Part shown: positions 55,356 through 63,773 of the stretch, in pieces
Position numbering within the stretch: the first letter of the stretch is position 1
Layout: each line of letters starts with the position of its first letter
DNA from: Pseudomonas sp. M30-35
GTDB lineage: Bacteria > Pseudomonadota > Gammaproteobacteria > Pseudomonadales > Pseudomonadaceae
Assembly (NCBI RefSeq): GCF_002163625.1
Contig: NZ_CP020892.1
Span: 1,054,001-1,118,000 of the forward strand
Direction: 5' to 3'
DNA length: 64,000 bases
Translations under genes and position numbers: made by a program
Notes under the pieces: generated by a model
Databases searched by the model: none
What the model was told of the DNA's origin: nothing
Seen by the model: the letters and a program-made list of their open reading frames with translations, nothing else

Positions 55356-57512
55356 GTGAGTAACTCAGGGACGAATGCTAAGGTTGTTTCATTAAATTGC
55401 CCAAAGCGTAAAGCTTGGGTTAGTTTTCAATTCTTGGATGAGGGCGGTGAGGGCGCTGCATACGCTGGGCTTTCCTATACATTGACCGATGTACAGGGGC
55501 AAATACATTCCGGAAAGTTAGATGGTAGCGGCTGTGCGCGTATAGATGGGCTTGTCAGTGGGTTGTGCATGCTGTCTGTAACTGCTGGCTATGTTGGAGG
55601 AGATCAGTGGTATTCTGGTCTTTCAAGAAGAAAGAGATTCGCTATTCCTTTGACAGAACTCCAAGTGGCGGCTGAGCAAAATATACTAGGGCCGCGCTCG
55701 GCAAACCAGAAAACCTATTTGGCTGAACAGCATGCAGTCAAAGAAAACGCAAGATTTTACCGAGTTGAAGTCAGTGATTTTGTCGAGCACACCGGGCATC
55801 TTCCAGATACTGATTCCACGTGGGGGCCTAAACCCTCAGTCAAGTTAGTGCAGGCCAGTAATGCAACCACTGAAAAGTGTGTGGAGTTACAGCCCTGCCA
55901 ACATCATGTGTTTGAAGTAAAGGCACTGCGTGCCTACAGCCCATTATTCTCTCGGGATAAAGCCTTTTGCGCATTAAATGCATATCATCTGGCGGTAATG
56001 ACGACATTTGTCTATGCACCCTTTAGCACTGAAAGTGACCCTTACAAATCAGCACCGCCGCCTTATACGCAGCAAGGTTCTATTGGCAATGTACTGCGTG
56101 AACAGCTGGCTGCACTGAAAAAAGCCCAGCAGTTTAATGATGCAGGGCCTTACAACTTGCTTTATGAGGAGGTTGCCTACTCAAAGCGCTTGGAAGTAAT
56201 GCCTTATGACCCTGCGCTTTATGCTGAAGAAGCAGCAGAAGGGTTAAGAAATCCGGAAGATGTGCATTTTCTGTTTGATCAAGAGACTGAGAGCCAAGCG
56301 TTTATTACGCACAATGACAAAGTGGTTTTAATCTCAGTAAGGGGCACGGCTGGTGGGGCCGATGCGCTGCGCGATATGGACGCGCGACAAGTGCCCTATG
56401 CGGAAGGTGACGGGCAAGCTCACCGTGGGTTTTATAATGCGTTTTTAGCCGTGAAACCATTTGTAGAGCGCTATTTGAGTGCTTTTTATATCAAAGGTAT
56501 GACCGTTGTTGTATGCGGTCACAGCTTGGGTGGTGCTATTGCATTATTACTGGCTGAGTGGCTGCGCAGAGAGTTCTCAGGCGACGATACTTTGCTTTAC
56601 ACCTTCGGCTCCCCTCGCGCAGGGGATCAAGGCTTTGTTACTGGTGCGAGCGCACTGACCCACCATCGCTTGGTTAACCACAACGATCCGGTACCTTCCG
56701 TGCCAACAACCTGGATGGACGCTGAGTGGAAAGTTGCACTGGCGGGTACCGTTGTATTGTTGAGTTCGCCGCCAGTTGGTGCGGGTTTATTGCTGGGCGG
56801 GTTGATTAACCTTAAGGGTGATGATTACGAGCACCATGGGCAACAGCGCCACTATATGCCGCGTAAGCCTGAGGGCGGCAGCGAGGCATCGATTCTGTGG
56901 CAGCCGGGGTGTGAGTCTATTGATCAGCAGGCCTGCGCCGAATTTGCAGGACGCATAAGCCTGGAAGGCGATATGCCCAAACGCGCCGGATTTATCAGGC
57001 AAATCGTTAATATGGGTGAGCACTCCAGTGACACAGGTTATAGCCGGGCAGGGTTGACCACGTTAGTCCGCTGGTATGCCAGTGCGACCGAGCGTGAGGG
57101 GGCTTTGTTCACCCCACAAGAACTTAAAGATTTAGAGCCGCAAATCAAGCAAGTCGAGCAACAAGTAAACGCTTGGCAGGCCAACTCTTACTTGGATTTT
57201 AGACGTGCCACGCGAAACGATATGCGCTTCTACAGAAAAACCGATTTAGAACTGTTGGCGATGTATAACGACGGCATCTCTGAGGCGAAATCGTTGCAAG
57301 CCGTACAAAGCAAAAAGCTCAATCAAGTACGTGCGCGCTTACTGGCCGAAGCTCAACGGGTGGTCACCTTGCAGAGTGTTTTTGGTGAACACGCACAACG
57401 CGCGGATATGCATGAGCTTATGGCTGAGTGGCGTGAGCTTAAAGAAAACCAGGAAGCTGAGCGCTTGGCCCAGGTTGCTCCAGTCAGTAGCAATACGCCG
57501 CGTTATGCCTAG
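55356..57512 (+). CDS. Class 3 lipase, probable type VI phospholipase effector
   Basis: 718 residues, GTG start with SD AAGGAG. No signal peptide, as expected for a type VI cargo. The N-terminal 200 residues are an all-beta region without clear family. The alpha/beta hydrolase core (about 230-510) has the nucleophile Ser390 in G-H-S-L-G-G, Asp444 in H-N-D-P-V-P as probable acid and a His at 493-499 (Y-E-H-H-G-Q-Q-R-H-Y) as probable base, with the oxyanion-side V-S-V-R-G-T-A-G-G. The Lipase_3 fold is that of the Tle2 group (TseL of Vibrio cholerae). A short hydrophobic segment (about 468-487) and a charged helical tail (570-700) follow. Context (VgrG, DUF4123, lipoproteins) supports an antibacterial effector; phospholipase activity is inferred. 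Confidence 0.85.
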   Translation: MSNSGTNAKVVSLNCPKRKAWVSFQFLDEGGEGAAYAGLSYTLTDVQGQIHSGKLDGSGCARIDGLVSGLCMLSVTAGYVGGDQWYSGLSRRKRFAIPLTELQVAAEQNILGPRSANQKTYLAEQHAVKENARFYRVEVSDFVEHTGHLPDTDSTWGPKPSVKLVQASNATTEKCVELQPCQHHVFEVKALRAYSPLFSRDKAFCALNAYHLAVMTTFVYAPFSTESDPYKSAPPPYTQQGSIGNVLREQLAALKKAQQFNDAGPYNLLYEEVAYSKRLEVMPYDPALYAEEAAEGLRNPEDVHFLFDQETESQAFITHNDKVVLISVRGTAGGADALRDMDARQVPYAEGDGQAHRGFYNAFLAVKPFVERYLSAFYIKGMTVVVCGHSLGGAIALLLAEWLRREFSGDDTLLYTFGSPRAGDQGFVTGASALTHHRLVNHNDPVPSVPTTWMDAEWKVALAGTVVLLSSPPVGAGLLLGGLINLKGDDYEHHGQQRHYMPRKPEGGSEASILWQPGCESIDQQACAEFAGRISLEGDMPKRAGFIRQIVNMGEHSSDTGYSRAGLTTLVRWYASATEREGALFTPQELKDLEPQIKQVEQQVNAWQANSYLDFRRATRNDMRFYRKTDLELLAMYNDGISEAKSLQAVQSKKLNQVRARLLAEAQRVVTLQSVFGEHAQRADMHELMAEWRELKENQEAERLAQVAPVSSNTPRYA

Positions 57513-57581
57513 CGGGTAGCGGCGCTGCTTAAAAGCGCGTCGCAAGGCTGAGGTGCAAGTCCGGCAAGCTGTTCTGCCTGC

Positions 57582-57670
57582 GTGAGGCTGCCGGTTTTGC
57601 ATGAGCTCGAGACGTTCACGCAGCGCTGCAACATGGTGCGATGGTTGGCGCACACAAACAACTTCTCGAC
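57582..57670 (-). pseudogene. Decayed fragment of a LOG-family gene C-terminus
   Basis: The minus strand reads V-E-K-L-F-V-C-A-N-H-R-T-M-L-Q-R (57670-57620) and then, in another frame, L-R-E-R-L-E-L-M-Q-N-R-Q-P (57623-57582). The intact LOG protein at 58.8 kb ends [32 protein letters not shown]. The match covers about 30 residues with one frameshift, and DNA identity around A-N-H-R is roughly 75%. It is a leftover copy. The rest of the gap 57513-57893 shows only a probable promoter and leader for the next gene. Confidence 0.6.
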
Positions 57671-57893
57671 GGGGCGTTTTATAAGTTGTGAACAGTAGCA
57701 AACTGCTGGCACCGAGATGAATTAGAATGCCCGCCCGCTGCAGGCGTCGGAATGCTTATCTCCCTTTCATTCACGCACGCCCATTTTCATAAGAACAGTA
57801 CAGCGCCCCTTGTCCTCATAAAGCCCTCGCTTGCTTTGTGATCGATGTTCTTTTGATACCCGCCTGAAGGCGAAATAAGGAATTACCCTGTTT

Positions 57894-58667
57894 ATGAAAG
57901 GTTTTATGCGTGCGTTGCTGCTCGGTTGCAGCTTATTCATCAGCTGTGCAAGCTGGGCTCAGATGGCGACACTGGAAGCTATGAACATGGCTGGCTTGCA
58001 GCGCAGCCTTGGCCAGATCATTGCCAAGGATTACTTGATGATCGGTTCCGATGTGAAGGTGGAATCTGCCACACGGCAACGTGAGGAGAGTATTGCGCTG
58101 TTCGAGAAGCATCATCAGCAACTGAAAGATTATGCCCCAACTGATGAGATTCGCGCGTCGTTGGCGCAGGTTGAAGCGATCTGGGTCGAATATAAGCCTT
58201 TCATCACTGCCCAACCGGATAAGGCCCAAGCGGCACTTGTGTTGGCCACTGCAGAGAAGCTGGTTCAGGAATGCCAGCAAATGGTCGATCTGCTCGAGAA
58301 GCACAACGGCGATGCAGCATCCCACGCAATCAATCGCAGCGGTTGGAACCGCGTGCTAACCCAGCGCACGGCGATGTTCTACATGGCGCGTGTCTGGGGC
58401 GTGGATGCGCCGAACCTGGATGCTGACTTCAATGCATCCGTGCAGGAGTTCGGCGCGATCATGCAGGAGCTTCAGGCCAGCAAAGCACCTAACCCTGAAA
58501 TCGCCGAAGCGCTGCGTAAGACCGATGCTAAGTGGCAGTTTGCGAGCAAGGCTCTTTCTTCCAAGGATTTTGTGCCGACCATCGTTGCGATTAATGCAGA
58601 CTCGATGTTTCGTCAGCTCAACGAAATGACTCGTCTGTACGCAGGGCTAGGCACCGATAGCCTTTAA
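57894..58667 (+). CDS. Secreted PilJ-type N-terminal domain protein
   Basis: 257 residues with signal peptide M-K-G-F-M-R-A-L-L-L-G-C-S-L-F-I-S-C-A-S-W-A (cleavage near 22). The mature part is all-helical and matches the type IV pili chemotaxis-transducer N-terminal domain (PilJ_N): A-G-L-Q-R-S-L-G-Q-I-I-A-K-D-Y, R-Q-R-E-E-S-I-A-L-F-E-K-H-H, and R-S-G-W-N-R-V-L-T-Q-R-T-A-M-F-Y. It has the sensor domain without membrane helix or signalling domain, so it could be a periplasmic binding protein. Start at 57894 (AAGG about 13 bases upstream); Met5 is an alternative. Confidence 0.82.
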   Translation: MKGFMRALLLGCSLFISCASWAQMATLEAMNMAGLQRSLGQIIAKDYLMIGSDVKVESATRQREESIALFEKHHQQLKDYAPTDEIRASLAQVEAIWVEYKPFITAQPDKAQAALVLATAEKLVQECQQMVDLLEKHNGDAASHAINRSGWNRVLTQRTAMFYMARVWGVDAPNLDADFNASVQEFGAIMQELQASKAPNPEIAEALRKTDAKWQFASKALSSKDFVPTIVAINADSMFRQLNEMTRLYAGLGTDSL

Positions 58668-58756
58668 TAGGTGAACAAGACAGCCGCCCCGTTTGAATAC
58701 GGGGCGTGGTAATCAACTTAATTAGTACGCGCTTGCGGCCAGCGGTATGACGCCGT

Positions 58757-59344
58757 CTAGTCCGATTTGTTGTTCTGCCAGCGCGGCGCTTCCAGAGGTT
58801 GCCAGTTTTGCAGCAGCTTGAGCAGCTCACCCGGAGTCTCGCTGAGCTGCAGCATGGCGCGGTGATTAGCGCGCACGAACTGCTCTTCTACCAGTTGATC
58901 GAGAAACGCTCCCAGCTTGCTATAGAAACCGTTTACGTCGAGTAAGCCCAGTGGCTTGTTGTGGTAGCCAAGTTGCGCCCAGGTCCAAACTTCAAATAGC
59001 TCTTCGAGAGTGCCCAACCCGCCGGGCAATGCGATAAAGGCATCGCTAAGCTCAGCCATACGTGCTTTACGGGCATGCATGCCATCGACCACTTCCAGCC
59101 GGGTAAGGCCTTGGTGACCGACTTCAGCGCGTTTTAAGCTCTGTGGAATAATGCCAATTACCTCACCGCCTGCTGCCAGTGCTGCGTCTGCGACAATCCC
59201 CATCAGGCCTACAGCACCGCCACCGTACACGAGGCGGATGTTGTGCTGGGCAAGGTGCTGGCCGAGTCTTACTGCAGCTTCGCGGTAGATCGGATTGGCC
59301 CCGGTACTCGCTCCGCAGAACACACAGATCGAACGCAAGGTCAT
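58757..59344 (-). CDS. LOG family protein (cytokinin riboside 5'-monophosphate phosphoribohydrolase type)
   Basis: 195 residues of the TIGR00730 Rossmann-fold family, which hydrolyse nucleoside 5'-monophosphates to base and ribose phosphate. The motif [13 protein letters not shown] (about 107-119) contains the catalytic P-G-G-x-G-T-x-x-E; the N-terminal [14 protein letters not shown] and [13 protein letters not shown] are the nucleotide-binding segments. A decayed copy of its 3' end is present 1.1 kb away on the same strand. Confidence 0.92.
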   Translation of the reverse strand: MTLRSICVFCGASTGANPIYREAAVRLGQHLAQHNIRLVYGGGAVGLMGIVADAALAAGGEVIGIIPQSLKRAEVGHQGLTRLEVVDGMHARKARMAELSDAFIALPGGLGTLEELFEVWTWAQLGYHNKPLGLLDVNGFYSKLGAFLDQLVEEQFVRANHRAMLQLSETPGELLKLLQNWQPLEAPRWQNNKSD

Positions 59345-59411
59345 GGCTTCACTCCTGAGTAATTAGCTGCTCAGGTTAGCCGTTCTAGCTGGGCAAAACC
59401 AAGGGCGTTTG

Positions 59412-59501
59412 TTAGTCGACGCTAACCCCGCTATTCCCACCTGCATAAGCGGCAAGCAGGCTTTGCAGCAACTGACTGAAATGACTCTGTTGGCTATTCA
59501 T
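59412..59501 (-). CDS. Candidate 29-codon small protein
   Basis: M-N-S-Q-Q-S-H-F-S-Q-L-L-Q-S-L-L-A-A-Y-A then G-G-N-S-G-V-S-V-D. The ATG at 59501 follows AAGGAG by seven bases, an excellent SD, and the reading frame has an amphipathic Gln/Leu-rich helix and a Gly/Ser tail. It is located between the LOG gene promoter region and the box array, in the orientation of the LOG gene. No family is recognised. It could be a real microprotein, a leader peptide, or chance. Confidence 0.4.
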   Translation of the reverse strand: MNSQQSHFSQLLQSLLAAYAGGNSGVSVD

Positions 59502-59594
59502 GATCTTGCTCCTTGTTGATAAAGCAAGCTTAGGCTCGGCAACGAGGGTTGGCTTGTTGATTGAATTGATCGCACCGATAGCTTTTCAGCACAG

Positions 59595-60713
59595 TTGCAC
59601 ACAAAGACTGTGGAACGAGCTGTGGGTAACATGGGCGTATGCCGCTGCACCCTAAGTAATTAGGGCGTTTGCAGTTGTTGTATGTTTTTTGACCAGCTTT
59701 TGAAAGTGCACAGTATTTGAGTCGTGAATGAGTTATCCACCTCCTGATTCCGCGGATTAAGTTGTCCACGACTACTGTGGGTAGCCCTGTAGATAACTAG
59801 GGTATGCATTGCTGCAGGCTCGTAAATACGCGGCATGCATGGAGTTGGTTGTTTTTTGAACAGCGTTTGGATCGGGTAAATTGCCCGGCTTTGCGTGCGC
59901 ATAGTCAAGCAAATCTTTAGCGATTCTCAGTTTGGGCGGAAGTTGCTATGCACAGTTATCCAACTTCTCTGTGGAGTGCCCTGTGCATAAGCTGCGGGCT
60001 AAGTCGTAGAAGCCTTGAAAGACTAGGTCTACAGGGTGATGTACGTTTTTTGATCGATAATGATTAAATAGTTGACTCAATAAGTTAATAACAGCTAAAT
60101 GGATGACTTGACGATAATCCATAGTTGTCCACGGCTACTGTGGGTAGGCTTGTTGATAACTATTGTATGTATTGTTACAGCCCAATGAAATCAAGCTTTT
60201 ACGACTATTGGTTGTTTTTTGATCAGTGCTTTTGCGGGTTAGAAATCTTGCTGGGAGGGCCAGATAGTCAAGCTTTTATTCAGTTATTTCAGGGCGTGGC
60301 GTAGATGATGTGCTCAGTTATCCAGTTTCTCTGTGCAGCATTCTGTGGATAACCTGCGTGCTAAGTCGTGCGAGCCTTGAAAGACTAAGCTTACGGCGTC
60401 TTGTGCATTTATTGATCAATACTGATTAAATAAGCAAATCAGAGAGTTACATAAGTAAGGATAGGGTTTGGCAGACTATTAACAGTTGTTCACGACTACT
60501 GTGGGTAGGCCTGTTGATAACTATTGTATGCATTGTCACAGCCCAATGAAATCAGGCGTTGCCGGCCGTTGGTTGTTTTTTAAACAGTTGTTTTGTGGCA
60601 AATACAGCTTGGCTTCAAGCCCCGATAGTCAAGAAATAATTCAACTATTTCAGTGGCTTGGCAATTAGGTGTGCACAGTTATCCCAGTTCTCTGTGTGTG
60701 GTTCTGTGGATAA
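59595..60713. repeat. Array of seven DnaA-box-like triplets with alternating spacing
   Basis: Non-coding array of seven 35-bp modules at 59595, 59762, 59956, 60125, 60318, 60486 and 60679. Each has a forward 9-mer like TTATCCACA, 5 bp, a reverse 9-mer like TGTGGGTAG, 3 bp, and a reverse 9-mer like TGTGGATAA. Perfect TGTGGATAA occurs at 60344 and 60705, and TGTGCATAA at 59982. Spacings are 167, 194, 169, 193, 168 and 193 bp, so two module types (A: 59762, 60125, 60486; B: the rest) alternate in units of about 361 bp. A T-run (GTTTTTTGA-like) follows each module by 55-65 bp, then AT-rich DNA. No convincing gene fits 59502-60803. Function unknown. Confidence 0.75.
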
Positions 60714-60803
60714 CCTGCGGGCTAAGCGGTGTAGGCCACGTAAGACTAAGCGCAGCCAAAGTTGTACGTTTTTTGAGCAGATGTAAGCCGCAGACTCTTT
60801 AGC

Positions 60804-61715
60804 TTATTCGCTAAGTGCGCTAATGCGTGTAGGGCGCCCTAGCAACTGCAGGGCGCGGTCGGGATAGTCGGTGATCAAGCCCTGAGCTCCGAGGTTCAGT
60901 AGTTTGCGCATCACTGGCTGCTCGTTGATTGTCCACAGTTGCACGCTCAAGCCTCGTGCTTTAGCCGATTCGAATAATGCGCTACTGGCAAGCTCCACGC
61001 CGCTGTGGCGTGGGGGAATCTGCAGTACCTGGTATGAGGGGGAAAGCACGCTGCTTAGCCCTAGCCAGTTCATGGCAATTAATAATCGTATTGAGCTGGG
61101 GCTGGCTGAGGTGGCCACACCGGGGCAACGCTCACGCAATCGTTGCAGGCTGGATTCATAGAAGCTGGCAATAATTACCCGGTCGCGCTGTGAATAGGTT
61201 TCTAGGCTCTGGCACAGTTTGTCCACAAGGGCGTTGTCAGCGACCTTTAACTCAATGACCTTGGCGATTGCGGGCTCAGCTTGCAGCACCGTTTCTAATT
61301 GCGGAATAACAATACCTTGATCGCGATATGGGTAGCTTTGACCGCCATTGGCAGTCCAGCTGTAGCCTGCATCCAGCTGTTGCAGTTGCTCTAGGGTAAA
61401 ACTGTCTACAAGGCCTTCGCCATCCGTGGTCCGGTCGACACTATCGTCATGGATAACCACGATTTGCCCGTCACTGGTTAGCCGCACATCCATTTCCAGC
61501 ATATCCACACCAAGTGCGCTGGCGCGCTGAAAGGCGAATAGGCTGTTTTCTGGCCACAATCCGCGGCCGCCACGGTGGGCAATAACCAAGGCTTGTTCGC
61601 CAAGTGAGCTGAGTACTTTTGGCGTTTGTGCGGGCTTGCTAGTCAGCGCCAGCACGGTGAGGGTGATGGCGACAAGCAACGTGGGAGCAATTAGAAAGCG
61701 GACGACGCGCAGCAT
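60804..61715 (-). CDS. Glycerophosphodiester phosphodiesterase
   Basis: 303 residues. An N-terminal membrane segment (about 5-25, L-I-A-P-T-L-L-V-A-I-T-L-T-V-L-A-L) acts as anchor or signal, so the enzyme lies at or beyond the inner membrane. The TIM-barrel active site has A-H-R-G-G (about 46-50) with the catalytic His, G-L-W-P-E-N-S with the metal-ligand Glu, E-M-D-V-R-L-T-S-D and I-H-D-D-S-V-D-R-T-T-D-G, all canonical GDPD motifs. It hydrolyses glycerophosphodiesters to glycerol-3-phosphate and alcohol. The box array lies immediately downstream. Confidence 0.92.
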   Translation of the reverse strand: MLRVVRFLIAPTLLVAITLTVLALTSKPAQTPKVLSSLGEQALVIAHRGGRGLWPENSLFAFQRASALGVDMLEMDVRLTSDGQIVVIHDDSVDRTTDGEGLVDSFTLEQLQQLDAGYSWTANGGQSYPYRDQGIVIPQLETVLQAEPAIAKVIELKVADNALVDKLCQSLETYSQRDRVIIASFYESSLQRLRERCPGVATSASPSSIRLLIAMNWLGLSSVLSPSYQVLQIPPRHSGVELASSALFESAKARGLSVQLWTINEQPVMRKLLNLGAQGLITDYPDRALQLLGRPTRISALSE

Positions 61716-61871
61716 GATTATTCCGACTGGTCTGAGTTATCACATTAGGGAGGCTGACTATGACAGAGCCGATACTATGTGGATTACGACCCAGAGCACA
61801 GTTGCGCGTGTTGCTGAAGAAAACCTACAGCCGCTCGGCTGCAGGCTGTATAGGCGACAGGCAGCTTTGAA

Positions 61872-62444
61872 CTAACTGGCAAGCAGCCATGCGCCGGTCA
61901 AGGCTGAGGCTGCGCCAGCAATGCGCACCAGAGGCGCCGCTGCTTGTGGCAGAAACCGCACCACCGCATAACCGCTGGCGTGCAGAGCTGCGGTGGCAGC
62001 GACAAAGCCGATTGCGTAGCTTGCAGGGCTCGTCAGTGCTGGCAGTTCAAGGCCGTGCGCAACTCCGTGGCTGAGGCCGAAAATCGCGGTGAGACTCAGC
62101 GCCAAGGCCGCTGGCAGGCGGGCGGCAACCGCAACCAGCAAGCCGAACGCCAGGACAGAACCGGCGATTGCAGTTTCCATCAACGGGATTTTTACGCCAC
62201 TAAAACCAAGCACGCCGCCGAGCAACATACAGCTGACAAAGGTTACCGGCAGGGTCCAGCGCGCTACGCCTTGTTGCTGAGCGGCCCATAAACCTACAGC
62301 CAGCATTGCAAGCAGGTGATCAAGGCCAAACACAGGGTGAGCGAGGCCCGCCATTAATCCAGATTCGTGGTGGCCGGGATGAGCAAAGGCCAGTGCTGGG
62401 CTGAGAAATAGAGCAACGGCAAACAGGGTCTTACGTAGGTTCAT
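61872..62444 (-). CDS. HupE/UreJ family metal transporter
   Basis: 190 residues from the ATG at 62444 (M-N-L-R-K-T-L-F-A-V, SD AAGGA). Signal sequence to about 21 (A-L-A-F-A), then the family's His-rich start H-P-G-H-H-E-S-G and the motif H-P-V-F-G-L-D-H-L-L-A-M-L-A-V-G-L-W-A (about 34-52). Six membrane helices follow. HupE/UreJ proteins import nickel. The position just after ureG supports nickel supply for urease. Confidence 0.92.
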   Translation of the reverse strand: MNLRKTLFAVALFLSPALAFAHPGHHESGLMAGLAHPVFGLDHLLAMLAVGLWAAQQQGVARWTLPVTFVSCMLLGGVLGFSGVKIPLMETAIAGSVLAFGLLVAVAARLPAALALSLTAIFGLSHGVAHGLELPALTSPASYAIGFVAATAALHASGYAVVRFLPQAAAPLVRIAGAASALTGAWLLAS

Positions 62445-62469
62445 GATAGGTGTCCTTGGAGTGTTCAAG

Positions 62470-63084
62470 TCAGGCTGCGTTGAGCATGCCGTGGCGTTCG
62501 ATGAAAGCGATGATGTCTTCTAGGCCCTGGCCAATCTTTTGGTTGCTGAAGACAAAGGGTTTGTCGCCGCGCATTTTTTTTGTGTCGCGGTCCATGACTT
62601 CGAGCGATGCGCCCACCAGCGGCGCGAGGTCGATTTTATTAATCACCAGCAAGTCAGACTTGCAGATGCCGGGTCCGCCTTTGCGCGGCAACTTATCGCC
62701 AGCGGATACGTCGATCACATAGATCGTCAGGTCAGAAAGCTCCGGGCTAAAGGTGGCCGACAGGTTGTCACCGCCTGACTCAACCAGAATGATATCGAGG
62801 CCGGGGAAGCGTTTATTCAGTTGATCAACCGCTTCGAGGTTGATCGAGGCATCTTCGCGGATCGCGGTATGTGGGCAACCGCCGGTTTCAACGCCGATGA
62901 TTCGCTCAGGCGCTAGCGCCTCGTTACGTACCAGAAACTGTGCGTCTTCCTGGGTGTATATGTCGTTGGTAACCACGGCGATGTTGTAACGTTCACGCAG
63001 GGCCAGGCACAGCGCTAAAGTCAGCGCGGTTTTGCCGGAACCGACCGGGCCGCCAATGCCGACGCGCAAAGGTTGGCTATTCAT
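62470..63084 (-). CDS. ureG: Urease accessory GTPase UreG
   Basis: Delivers nickel to urease with GTP hydrolysis, in complex with UreF and UreD. It has 204 residues. P-loop G-G-P-V-G-S-G-K-T (11-19), the nickel-binding Cys-Pro-His in [10 protein letters not shown] (about 66-75), the switch segment [11 protein letters not shown] (about 101), and N-K-I-D guanine recognition (about 150). Fourteen bases separate it from ureF. Confidence 0.97.
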   Translation of the reverse strand: MNSQPLRVGIGGPVGSGKTALTLALCLALRERYNIAVVTNDIYTQEDAQFLVRNEALAPERIIGVETGGCPHTAIREDASINLEAVDQLNKRFPGLDIILVESGGDNLSATFSPELSDLTIYVIDVSAGDKLPRKGGPGICKSDLLVINKIDLAPLVGASLEVMDRDTKKMRGDKPFVFSNQKIGQGLEDIIAFIERHGMLNAA

Positions 63085-63098
63085 GTTGGAGTTTCCTT

Positions 63099-63773
63099 TT
63101 AAGAGCGAAATAGTCGGCTGTACTGGCGCTCATGCGCCATGCTCATGAGCGCAAGGCCAAACGCGGCGCTGCCCCAATGAGCGGGTTCAGTTTGATTACA
63201 TTGTTGCTGGCATTGTTGTAGAGCCGGCAGCAGTGCTGATGTCAGGCGCTGTGCGGCTTGCTGGCCGAGTGGCAGGGTTTTCATCAGCACCGCCAGTTGG
63301 TTCTCAAGCCAGCCCCAAAGCCATGCGGCCAAAGCATCCTGCGAGTCTATTTGCCAGGCACGTGCTGCTAAGGCCCAACCGAGCGCTAGCCCCGGTTCTT
63401 GCTGGTGCTCGAACAATTCGCGGGCTGGCGCGTCGAGTTCGGGCAGGCCTTGCAACAGTTGCTGTATCGAATAACCCATTTGCCGACTTTCGAGGCGCAA
63501 TTCGCGGGTCTCGCGACTAGCGCGGTGTTGCTCCGAGAGCGACTTCAAGGCATCCCAGTCATCACGTTCTGCTGCTTGGCAGTGGGCGAGCAACAGTGGC
63601 GCTTCAAATCGTGCGAGATTGCACAGCAGTTGGTCGCTGATCCAACGTTGAGCGCTAGTTGCATCCTTGACGATGCCTTGCTCAACCGCCATTTCCAGAC
63701 CTTGTGAGTAGCTGTAGCCACCGATGGGGAGTTGTGGGCTGGCTAAACGTAATAGCGCCCAGGCTTTATTCAC
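63099..63773 (-). CDS. ureF: Urease accessory protein UreF
   Basis: 224 residues, all-helical. Characteristic [21 protein letters not shown] near the N-terminus (about 7-27), [14 protein letters not shown] (about 88-101) and the C-terminal Y-S-R-L-F-R-S. It gates UreG activity during nickel insertion. It overlaps ureE by four bases. Confidence 0.96.
   Translation of the reverse strand: MNKAWALLRLASPQLPIGGYSYSQGLEMAVEQGIVKDATSAQRWISDQLLCNLARFEAPLLLAHCQAAERDDWDALKSLSEQHRASRETRELRLESRQMGYSIQQLLQGLPELDAPARELFEHQQEPGLALGWALAARAWQIDSQDALAAWLWGWLENQLAVLMKTLPLGQQAAQRLTSALLPALQQCQQQCNQTEPAHWGSAAFGLALMSMAHERQYSRLFRS

Noticed and set aside
59530-60668. Short open frames inside the box array (for example 59660-59908 minus and 60486-60668 plus)
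   Set aside because: They run across the repeated 9-mers, are not shared between repeat units, and lack ribosome binding sites.
59595-60713. CRISPR array
   Set aside because: Repeat modules are 35 bp but diverged, spacings are about 168 and 193 bp rather than 30-40, intervening DNA is itself repeated, and no cas genes are near.
59595-60713. The chromosomal origin oriC
   Set aside because: In Pseudomonas oriC lies by dnaA/rpmH; none of dnaA, dnaN, recF, gyrB or rpmH is near, and the regular tandem units differ from a standard origin.
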